Assembly (NCBI GenBank): GCA_023411215.1
Contig: JAEYOY010000019.1
Span: 1 to 64,000, forward strand
Direction of reading: 5' to 3'
DNA from: Bacillota bacterium
GTDB taxonomy: Bacteria; Bacillota; Clostridia; Lachnospirales; Lachnospiraceae
Length of the DNA stretch: 64,000 nt
Of this stretch, positions 16,320 to 24,380 are shown piece after piece. Numbering within the stretch: the first letter of the stretch is position 1; every line of letters begins with the position of its first letter. The position numbers and the translations under genes were made by a program. The notes below the pieces were generated by a model. The model did no database searches, was not told the DNA's origin, and worked only from the letters and a program-made list of their open reading frames with translations.

Positions 16320-19300
16320 ATGAACTGGATGGAAATCGTTCGATATAGGGAACAAGAAAAATACAGCGAAATTACTGGGATGGCAGATCACACACAAGCA
16401 GGAAAGGAAACAGATATAAATCTGATCATTACCATTGCGGAAGCATATTTAAGGCAGCAGCAGTATGTCAAGAGCATAGAATGGTATATTAGAGCGTTAA
16501 GTCTGGGAACGGATGAAGACATTGTGACACCTCTATCTGAACTGTATCGATTAACCGGGCAAAGTAGCAATGCCTGGGGGTGTTTATATTCGCTGGCAAA
16601 GGAGCGAGGAGTACCTCAAAATCAGCTTTATATGCTGGAATATGAAAAACTACATAAAGAGAAAGCTGACGCGAGTAGGCTGATTGAAGTTCTATCCTCC
16701 TACGTCGAGAAAGAGCTGTTTGATCTTCATATGATCGAATTAGCGGAGCTATATATTCTTACTGATAACGAATCGGATGCGAAAAAGCTGTTGAAAAAAT
16801 GTGTTCGTTTTGCGCAGGATACTTATCAGAACTATGCTAATCAAATGTTAGAGGCCATAAAGGAAGGGAAAGCCAGGAAATTACTTAAATCAGTAAGGAT
16901 ACGCCAGGAATTATATGGCGAATTAGAAGGTAACATCTTGGCTGCACAGGAGGACAAAGAAGGTTATAGAGAAGATACAGAGAAAATGCATGAAGGCGCA
17001 GGAAAAGAAGATAAACAGCAAGAAGAACCGAATACGAAGGGTTCTGTAATAGACTACGAGGACAGTAAACAGGGGACCATGAAGAACCAGGGGTTATACA
17101 GCCTCTATCAAGTGAAAGAAAAAAAGAAATCGAAATTAGAAATTATAACCTCCATCGAGGATTTGTTTGAAAATGTTGTCGGTATGCAATCAGTGAAAGA
17201 AATTCTGCAGTCCTATTACAATATGCTGCAATTCCAGAATAGCCGAAAAATAAAGGGCTTAGGCTACGAAATATTAAAAACCGGTTTTGTAATTACAGGT
17301 GAGCGGGGTAGCGGAAAAACCTTGGTAGCAAATTGCCTGAGCTCTCTTCTTAATATGTTCGGAATAATTGGGAATGACCAAGTGCAGGAGGTAAATGTTA
17401 GAGAGGTGCAGGCAGCATTTTCCAAGGGGGGAACCAAAGGCTTAATTGATCTATTTTCTGAGCTTAATGATACTGTTGTAGTCATTGATAATATGGAAAA
17501 GCTAAACGAGGAGAGTGAAACGGAACAGAGGCTATTACCTCTGTCAGAGGGAATAGCTGAACTAATGGAAACGCGTAAAGAAACTCTCACTGTTATTATG
17601 ACTGGAACGAAAAGCTTTATGGATACCTTTATCAGTGATGATATCAGGAGTTTGATTTATGCTACTTTAGATATACCGGCTTATTCGGCAAGTGAATTGG
17701 TTCAGCTAATCTATATTCTTGCTGAGAAAAAGCAATTTTGCATCAGCAACGCGGCATCTAAAATGCTCTTGAAGAGAATTCAAACGGAACGTTGTATGGG
17801 GGATTTTTCGAATACAATTACCTTGAATGCAATTTTGGATGAGGCGATTAAGAACAAAGCCACTCGTTATATGTCTGACAACAGTGAGGCTGATGAAGCG
17901 ATGTTTTTACTGGAAGAGGCTGATTTTGAGGTACAGCTTGCAGAAGAAGAAAGCATCGGGGATTTGCTCAAAAAGTTAGAGAACTTAACAGGACTGCATT
18001 CTGTAAAGCAGGAAGTGAAAAGCAGAATAGAACGTATCATAGCGCAGCAGCAGGCGTTAGAAATGGGTTCGAATCGTTCCGCTGACTTTGGAACACTCCA
18101 TATGGTGTTTAAAGGAAATCCCGGTACAGGTAAAACAACGATTGCCCGAATAATCGGAAAAATATATCAGCAGCTAGGAGTATTACCCAGAGGTAATGTA
18201 TTTGTAGAATGTACAAGAAAAGATCTGGTAGGTGAGTACCAAGGTCATACGGCAGTTAAAGCACATAAAAAGTTCATGGAAGCCTTAGGAGGAATCCTTT
18301 TCATCGATGAGGCATATTCTTTGGTCCAGGGTGATGGTGACAGCTTTGGGCTGGAAGCGTTGAATACCTTATTAGCGGATATTGAAAATTACAGAGATTC
18401 CATTATGGTAATCTTGGCCGGTTATTCGGAAGAAATGGATGAATTTTTATTACATAACCCGGGTATGTCAAGCCGAATATCACATGAAATTATATTTGAG
18501 GATTATACAACCGGAGAAATGGCTGAGATATTCTCCTATATGGTTAGAGAACGTGGAATGGTTTTGGATCATAATACCTCGGATGCATTAAAACAGCTCA
18601 TTGATGAAAAATCAAAGGTAAGAGATTTTGGTAATGCCAGAGGAGTCAGAAATCTGGTTGACAGAGTATTAGGTGCTCTGGATAAGCGACTGGTAGAAAT
18701 GCAGCTGCAGTGTGAGATACTTGGGAAAAATGATTATGAAATTGTTAAAATACAGGATATCGAAGCTGTATGCGGACAAAAAACGGATAAGGAAAAGTCG
18801 CTTGAGGATTTAATGAATGAGCTGAATGCCATGACCGGACTTGCTTCTGTGAAACACCAGGTTCAACAGATGGTAGCCATGATCAGGCTAAAGCAAAAAA
18901 GTGAAGAACTAAAGCTTGGTACAAAGGAGTCGTTCGGATCCTTGCATCTCGTTTTTAAAGGAAATGCAGGTACCGGTAAAACAACAATAGCAAGACTTCT
19001 CGGGCAGATTTATGAAAAACTGGGAGTCTTGAAAAAAGGAGACGTTTTTGTAGAGTGTTCAAGAGCGAGCCTGATCGGTCAGTATCAGGGCCAGACCACA
19101 AAAAAAGTGGAAGAGAAGGTTAAGGAAGCAGAAGGTGGTATTTTATTCATTGATGAGGCCTATGATCTTTGTCATAGTGATAATGATAGCTTTGGTAAGG
19201 AGATAGTAAGTACACTGCTGAAAGCAATAGAGGATAAAAGGGATAGCCTTATGGTCATCATGGCCGGCTATGATACAAATATGGAAGAATTTTTTAAGAC

Positions 19301-19613
19301 AAATCAGGGTTTAAAAAGCCGAATGGCCAATGAAATCTATTTTGAGGATTATACGATAGATGAACTGGCAGAAATCTTCTATTACATGGCAAAAGCGAAC
19401 AATCTCAGAATAGAGGAAGACCTGGAGCCTTATATAAAGCAACATATCGAAGCGGCAATGAATTCTAAAACAGACTTTGGTAATGCAAGAGGAGTTCGTA
19501 ATCTGTATGAAGAGGTTATGAGAAAGCGTGCGTTGCGAATATCCGAGGTATTGGACACGAAGCAGTTAACCCGAGAGTATTTTATAACAATTATTAAGGA
19601 AGATTTTAAATAA
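16320..19613 (+). CDS. TPR protein with three AAA modules, two of CbxX/CfqX type
   Basis: The 1097-residue protein has a TPR-like helical N-terminus (about 1-190), a charged linker (about 200-265), and three ATPase modules. AAA1 has Walker A GERGSGKT (about 327) but Walker B VVVIDNMEKL, with Asn for the catalytic Glu. AAA2 (GNPGTGKTT about 598, ILFIDEA about 659) and AAA3 (GNAGTGKTT about 880, ILFIDEA about 940) are complete CbxX/CfqX modules, the type seen in rubisco activase CbbX, SpoVK and EccA of type VII secretion. These form hexamers that remodel proteins. The ATG at 16320 follows AAGGAG by 8 bases and is preferred over the ATG at 16302 that overlaps the Hsp70 stop. It is probably co-transcribed with the Hsp70 gene. 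Confidence 0.87.
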   Translation: MNWMEIVRYREQEKYSEITGMADHTQAGKETDINLIITIAEAYLRQQQYVKSIEWYIRALSLGTDEDIVTPLSELYRLTGQSSNAWGCLYSLAKERGVPQNQLYMLEYEKLHKEKADASRLIEVLSSYVEKELFDLHMIELAELYILTDNESDAKKLLKKCVRFAQDTYQNYANQMLEAIKEGKARKLLKSVRIRQELYGELEGNILAAQEDKEGYREDTEKMHEGAGKEDKQQEEPNTKGSVIDYEDSKQGTMKNQGLYSLYQVKEKKKSKLEIITSIEDLFENVVGMQSVKEILQSYYNMLQFQNSRKIKGLGYEILKTGFVITGERGSGKTLVANCLSSLLNMFGIIGNDQVQEVNVREVQAAFSKGGTKGLIDLFSELNDTVVVIDNMEKLNEESETEQRLLPLSEGIAELMETRKETLTVIMTGTKSFMDTFISDDIRSLIYATLDIPAYSASELVQLIYILAEKKQFCISNAASKMLLKRIQTERCMGDFSNTITLNAILDEAIKNKATRYMSDNSEADEAMFLLEEADFEVQLAEEESIGDLLKKLENLTGLHSVKQEVKSRIERIIAQQQALEMGSNRSADFGTLHMVFKGNPGTGKTTIARIIGKIYQQLGVLPRGNVFVECTRKDLVGEYQGHTAVKAHKKFMEALGGILFIDEAYSLVQGDGDSFGLEALNTLLADIENYRDSIMVILAGYSEEMDEFLLHNPGMSSRISHEIIFEDYTTGEMAEIFSYMVRERGMVLDHNTSDALKQLIDEKSKVRDFGNARGVRNLVDRVLGALDKRLVEMQLQCEILGKNDYEIVKIQDIEAVCGQKTDKEKSLEDLMNELNAMTGLASVKHQVQQMVAMIRLKQKSEELKLGTKESFGSLHLVFKGNAGTGKTTIARLLGQIYEKLGVLKKGDVFVECSRASLIGQYQGQTTKKVEEKVKEAEGGILFIDEAYDLCHSDNDSFGKEIVSTLLKAIEDKRDSLMVIMAGYDTNMEEFFKTNQGLKSRMANEIYFEDYTIDELAEIFYYMAKANNLRIEEDLEPYIKQHIEAAMNSKTDFGNARGVRNLYEEVMRKRALRISEVLDTKQLTREYFITIIKEDFK

Positions 19614-19694
19614 AATCAACCTTCTCGACAAATAGATACATATTGTTCCAAAAAAGACAATGCACTATAACAATGCTAACGAAGGAGTCTCTGA

Positions 19695-21440
19695 ATGGAA
19701 AGAATACTAAAAAAGCTTAAAATAGATCCGGAAGAGAATATATATTTGATAAGAGAGCAATTGGAAAACAAGCAACTGGAGTATATTGATAAGCTGGATC
19801 GGTTACAGTATAATTCTGATGTTATAGAAATGAAGCAACAAATCGAGCAGCAGCTTAAGCTGGAATTGCAGGAAATTGAGGAAGCCCTAAAGTCAGTTTC
19901 TATGATAATTCGGATGATTTCAACTGGAATTAGCACTACAAAGGTAGAGAATAAAGATAAACCAAAAGAAGCTGAGTCTTCCATTAAGTTAGAACAGCTA
20001 AAAACTACCGGTGAGCAGGGTAACTCCGATCCAAAGAGAGTTACACTTGACTTAGGAAACTCCGGTCAGGTAGAAACTTCTGTCCCACATCCGGAAGCTG
20101 ACGCTTTATGTGATGAAGCTGATAAATATTTAATGGGTAATGGTGTAGAAAAGGATTATGATAAGGCATTTAAATTATACCATCGGGCAGATCAACTAGG
20201 AAGTTTGCGTGGGAAATCTGAACTTGGACATATGTACCTTGCTGGATGGGGAGTGCCAAAGGATTATGGAAAAGCTTACGAATTATCTGAGAAAGCTGCA
20301 AATTCTGGTGTTGCCTGTGGGCAATGTAATCTAGGGGTTTTATATGAATATGGACTGGGTGTACCAAAGGATGTTGCTATAGCTGTAAACTGGTACAGAA
20401 AAGCTGCAGACCAAGGTAGTGCGAGAGGATTATGTAATCTCGGATACCTATATGAGCGTGGCAGAGGAGTACCGGAAGATGAAGAAAAAGCGCAAGAATT
20501 GTATCAAAAGGCGGCGGATCAAGGCTATATGTCCGGCCACTTTGATGTTTCAGAAATGTTTGATATTAAAGCTAGAAAAGCCATAGACGTTGGAGCAATC
20601 CGTATTATGGGGTCGTTAGAGCCGAATACAGGGATAGACTTAGATGAGGTAGCTGAGAACCCATATATTAAAGAACATTTTGATTTGTCTCGCGGATATA
20701 GAAAAGTAGTATCCTATACTAATTTTTATTATTTGGAATGTTATACTCATCCAACGGAAAATCAGGATAGCAGAAAAATGCTTTTATCGAAAGAAACAAT
20801 AAACTATATTTTAAGAAAATATCCATCAGATGAATATGAGATTGCTCAAGCTGAAAATCTTTCAATAAAGAGGTTATTTGAGTTTTATAGAGCTAAGTTT
20901 GAAAAGATGGATACCATAGGAATTTATAGATTCTTCAAACGATTTCATAATGTAACTCAATGTGAAGAGATATTCAAGAAGATTTCTAAGAATAGTAATA
21001 TTGAAGATTATATCATGGTTAAACGTATCACAGAGGAAGAAAACGATCCGATCGCATATAAGTACTTAGGAGACCGGTATTATTATGGGTTAGGAACAGA
21101 GAGGAATTTCAAAGAAGCATTGAGATGTTATAAAAGAGCTACCACTGATGATAATCAAGATGAAATTGCCGAAATGCTACGAAAAGTAGATGATGCGATT
21201 ACGAATGAAATGATATATCAACAAGCCATGAGAATGCTAGAAACATCGTCCTTTCAGAATGCTATAGTTTCCTTGGAAGAATTAGCTGAGAAGGATTATG
21301 CAGATGCACAGTTTGAGATGGGCAAACTATATATGAATGGATACCGGTTACCGAATGACAAATGGAAAGCACGTACCTATTTAAATAAGGCAATGGAGAA
21401 TGGTCACCCGGAAGCGAAGGAATATTTGGAAAAGCTATGA
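19695..21440 (+). CDS. Sel1-repeat protein B, paralogue of A and C
   Basis: The 581-residue protein shares the N-terminal helical domain (MERILKKLKI, KQLEYIDKL, IEEALKSV within residues 1-75) with proteins A and C. Four or five Sel1 repeats follow (about 140-285; for example LGVLYEYGLGVPKDVAIAVN). A central region of about 130 residues (290-420) has no counterpart in A. The C-terminal block around MRMLETSSFQNAIVSLEELA (about 510 on) is shared by all three. It is 81 bases after the AAA gene with its own GAAGGAG ribosome site, so it is the last plus-strand gene of the cluster. An adaptor or scaffold role is inferred from the repeats. Confidence 0.83.
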   Translation: MERILKKLKIDPEENIYLIREQLENKQLEYIDKLDRLQYNSDVIEMKQQIEQQLKLELQEIEEALKSVSMIIRMISTGISTTKVENKDKPKEAESSIKLEQLKTTGEQGNSDPKRVTLDLGNSGQVETSVPHPEADALCDEADKYLMGNGVEKDYDKAFKLYHRADQLGSLRGKSELGHMYLAGWGVPKDYGKAYELSEKAANSGVACGQCNLGVLYEYGLGVPKDVAIAVNWYRKAADQGSARGLCNLGYLYERGRGVPEDEEKAQELYQKAADQGYMSGHFDVSEMFDIKARKAIDVGAIRIMGSLEPNTGIDLDEVAENPYIKEHFDLSRGYRKVVSYTNFYYLECYTHPTENQDSRKMLLSKETINYILRKYPSDEYEIAQAENLSIKRLFEFYRAKFEKMDTIGIYRFFKRFHNVTQCEEIFKKISKNSNIEDYIMVKRITEEENDPIAYKYLGDRYYYGLGTERNFKEALRCYKRATTDDNQDEIAEMLRKVDDAITNEMIYQQAMRMLETSSFQNAIVSLEELAEKDYADAQFEMGKLYMNGYRLPNDKWKARTYLNKAMENGHPEAKEYLEKL

Positions 21441-21486
21441 TGGTTTGTAGAAGAAGTTGGCTAAGCCATTGATATGTGTTTTCAAG

Positions 21487-21531
21487 AAAAGAAAACCTAA
21501 GACGAATGTCTCTTGTCTAGGTTTTCTTTTA
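21487..21531. terminator. Bidirectional terminator between Sel1 genes B and C
   Basis: AAAAGAAAACCTA pairs with TAGGTTTTCTTTT around a loop, with A-run and T-run on the two sides, between convergent genes. Confidence 0.8.
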
Positions 21532-21600
21532 GATTATGCTGTTTTTCAATATTATATATAATTCTGCATTCATTTATATGCTGCCAAGTATATTATCATA

Positions 21601-23709
21601 TTATATATAAGTCATGAACGATTCCTCAAATAACATATCTGAATACAGATCTTTTCCAAGAACTCTAAAAAGACCATCGGGGCTATCAGCATCAGCAATA
21701 CCCTTATACATATCCAGAAACAGCTTGCTATAATTTTTAACCATATGTAGCTCTTGGTTTTGTAGCTTTGAAATTCCTAGGTCTATTTCTTCAAAATTTA
21801 ATATACCCATATACTCGGAGTAATATGATATAAAAGAGTCCTTTGATTTCTTATCCATATTAAATACTTCCTCATCCTTATAAAGATCAAAAACATATTT
21901 GTAAGTGTTAAATTGCAAAGATCCTTTGAAAAGTAAATCAAAATGCATTCCTAATTTCTTAACATATTTCTTTTTGTCCTCCAAGCTCACGTAATTGGAG
22001 AGTTTATTATCCATGATATCCTCTCCTGTGGCAATTGAATATAAAAAGGGATTTATTAGCATATCATATTTATCATACTTTTTCAGAGGTACTATAGATA
22101 AGTTATGTTCCCAAAAATCAAGTCGATCCCTATGCAGTAAATGTTTTTTATCTAGCACCACAGGGGCCTGGCCAATGCTTTTTATATACAGGATCCCCAT
22201 TAAATCAATGGAGCCTTCTTCGTTTTCTACAAATTTGAAGAGACAATTTTCACCTTTATCTGTACGATATGAAAATAACGCCATCCCAAATAAACTAATG
22301 TAATCGTGTAGCTTAAACATGAATTTATCCTCAACATCTGATACCAAATAGGATAAATTCTGATTAGCCAGATATTGAGCTGCCTCCTGATGCCCATTCA
22401 AAGAAGCGGCAATGAAACATTTATATGACAGCTTTTCATTTTTAGGTATGCGGTAGCCGTTTTGATACAGTTTTCCAACTTCAAACATAGCGTCAGCAAA
22501 GCCTTCCTTTGCAAGCTTTTTTAAGGTATCTATCCCCATATTAAACGAAGATGTTTCCAGCATCCTCATAGCCTGTTGAAATTCCATTTCCTGACCAACT
22601 GCAGCATCGACTTTTTCTAATAGTCCAGCTGCATTCGAATCTTTCTCATTACCGATAGCAGCTTTTTTATAACAAGTAAAGGCTTCTTTATAATCTTTAA
22701 CAGTACCGAGTCCATAATAATTCATATCGCCTAGATAACGATAAGCCACTTGATCATTTTCAAACTCAGCCAATCTTTTGATAAAAATATAGTCATCAAT
22801 ACTATTATTTTTGGAATGCTCTATCAGCAATTGTTCGGATTGTTTATCATACTGAAAGTTCTTTAAAATACGATATGCATCCAAAAGTTTCTTTTTACCG
22901 GTAAGTCCATCCTTATAGATCATGGCCAAAGCAAATGCAGCTTTATGGTAACCTTGTTCCATGGATTTTCGGAACCATTCCTCCGCATCTTGATATAAAC
23001 CACGCTTTATACTAATACAGCCCCTGAGGAATTGGGAACGTGAATCACCTTGCTCGGCAGCCTTTGTGATTAGTTCGAGTGCTTTCCCTTCATCCTTTTG
23101 AAGACCATCTCCCTTGAAATACATCATACCTAAATTGCATAATCCTAAGGGCTCATTGAGCGCTGCCGCTTTCTTGGACAATTCCAAGGCCATACTCGTA
23201 TTTTTAGGTACATTACAAGCATTCATATACAAGTATGCCAAACCGGCTGCCGCTCGTGCACTTCCTAATTGCTCTGCTTTGGAATAGAGTTCAAAAGATT
23301 TTTCATAATTTTTCAATACATTATTACCCCTATAATATTTTTCAGCTTCATCACAGAGATGATCTGGATCCATAGCCGTGTCATAGGGTGACTCCGCTGT
23401 CTGAAAATCCTCTGCTTTTTCTTTGTTTTCTTCTATTTCTTTCTGACCCAAAGGCTCTACTTTACTAATACTTACTCCGGTGGATATTGATTTTATCTTC
23501 TCTAATACTGTTGTTAGGGCTGTTTCAATGTCTACAAGCTCGCTTTCCAGTTGCTCTTTCAGATGGTCCTCATTCTCCGTCCTTTCTGCTTTATGTTGAA
23601 TAAAATCCAGCTTATGCAGATGTTCCAGTTGTAGTCGTTCAAGATCCTCCTTAATCACTGTCAGATTATTGTCCTGTTTAATTCCGAGCTTTTGTAAAAT
23701 AGTATTCAT
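21601..23709 (-). CDS. Sel1-repeat protein C with unique C-terminal domain
   Basis: The 702-residue protein faces the rest of the cluster. It opens with the shared domain (MNTILQKLGIKQDNNLTVIK, then IETALTTVLEKIKSISTGVS), then about four Sel1 repeats (130-280), the shared block LAEFENDQVAYRYLGDMNYY to MRMLETSSFNMGIDTL (about 300-450), and a 225-residue C-terminal region (475-702) found in neither paralogue. That region mixes helices and strands and has no motif I know, so it may be the effector or specificity part. GGAGG lies 5 bases before the ATG. The three-way paralogy around one chaperone/AAA pair suggests exchangeable adaptors. Confidence 0.83.
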   Translation of the reverse strand: MNTILQKLGIKQDNNLTVIKEDLERLQLEHLHKLDFIQHKAERTENEDHLKEQLESELVDIETALTTVLEKIKSISTGVSISKVEPLGQKEIEENKEKAEDFQTAESPYDTAMDPDHLCDEAEKYYRGNNVLKNYEKSFELYSKAEQLGSARAAAGLAYLYMNACNVPKNTSMALELSKKAAALNEPLGLCNLGMMYFKGDGLQKDEGKALELITKAAEQGDSRSQFLRGCISIKRGLYQDAEEWFRKSMEQGYHKAAFALAMIYKDGLTGKKKLLDAYRILKNFQYDKQSEQLLIEHSKNNSIDDYIFIKRLAEFENDQVAYRYLGDMNYYGLGTVKDYKEAFTCYKKAAIGNEKDSNAAGLLEKVDAAVGQEMEFQQAMRMLETSSFNMGIDTLKKLAKEGFADAMFEVGKLYQNGYRIPKNEKLSYKCFIAASLNGHQEAAQYLANQNLSYLVSDVEDKFMFKLHDYISLFGMALFSYRTDKGENCLFKFVENEEGSIDLMGILYIKSIGQAPVVLDKKHLLHRDRLDFWEHNLSIVPLKKYDKYDMLINPFLYSIATGEDIMDNKLSNYVSLEDKKKYVKKLGMHFDLLFKGSLQFNTYKYVFDLYKDEEVFNMDKKSKDSFISYYSEYMGILNFEEIDLGISKLQNQELHMVKNYSKLFLDMYKGIADADSPDGLFRVLGKDLYSDMLFEESFMTYI

Positions 23710-24068
23710 TCATTCCTCCTGTTTCTTCACTTATTTGTATGTAATTGTTATCAAGGATCTTATTAATATTCCGTCTGTTCACTGCCATGAACTGTTCCTT
23801 GATATTGTATTTTCGTTCTGCGTCTTCTTTCAGACCCAGGAAGTTACTTTTTTAAATTATATCTCTGTCTTAGCTCCTAATATCGCAGGGGCTTTCCTTG
23901 AAGTTCATCCTATTATATTTAAATAGACTATATCAATTATTATATATTTTTTCAATATTTTATTGAATGATAATTGGCTTCTTTGCTGCATAAGTTCTAA
24001 TGATGCTCATCAGGGCTTGCAAAAATTATGGTTGCAAAAATTATAGTATCATTTCATAAAAAAACCAC
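23710..24068. other. Intergenic stretch between Sel1-C and tRNA-Leu
   Basis: This AT-rich stretch shows no convincing gene. TTGCAAAAATTAT is duplicated in tandem at 24017-24029 and 24032-24044, the second copy forming part of the 19-bp repeat below. The region upstream of 23710 must hold the promoter of Sel1-C on the minus strand, but I see no clear -10/-35 pair. Confidence 0.5.
24034..24052. repeat. 19-bp direct repeat, right copy
   Basis: Identical to 10696-10714 (GCAAAAATTATAGTATCAT), same orientation. It lies 90 bases before a tRNA-Leu gene and marks the right edge of the Sel1/Hsp70/AAA region. Confidence 0.7.
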
Positions 24069-24097
24069 TTGCATTCTTCTATACTTCTTGGTATAAT
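24069..24097 (+). promoter_or_regulatory. Promoter of tRNA-Leu(AAG)
   Basis: TTGCAT (24069-24074) and TATAAT (24092-24097) with a 17-base spacer lie 45 bases before the tRNA. Confidence 0.7.
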
Positions 24098-24141
24098 AAA
24101 GTTCGTTCGCTGGACATTATCCAGTGCACAGCATATGGTTT

Positions 24142-24225
24142 GCAGTCGTGGCGGAATTGGCATACGCGCTAGACTAAGGATCTAGTCCGGGTTTCTGGGT
24201 AGGGGTTCAAGTCCCCTCGACTGCA
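24142..24225 (+). tRNA. tRNA-Leu (anticodon AAG)
   Basis: The 84-nucleotide class II tRNA has acceptor GCAGTCG/CGACTGC, discriminator A, and anticodon loop CTAAGGA between CTAGA and TCTAG, giving AAG. CCA is not encoded. It is nearly identical to the tRNA-Leu(CAG) at 2525-2608. Confidence 0.93.
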
Positions 24226-24228
24226 GTT

Positions 24229-24272
24229 AAAAAGTAAGGTTCATAACGTAAGTTATGGACCTTACTTTTTTT
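24229..24272 (+). terminator. Terminator of tRNA-Leu(AAG)
   Basis: AAAGTAAGGTTCATAAC pairs with GTTATGGACCTTACTTT around a 4-base loop, then a T-run. It starts within 5 bases of the tRNA 3' end. Confidence 0.88.
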
Positions 24273-24380
24273 GCGAAAGTGCAAGAATTGATTTGTAAAA
24301 TTTACCAAAGCTTCTTGTTATAACCAAGGACGAGTGATATAATCAAAGAGTAAACTATTTTATTTCAGGAGGTTCAATCT

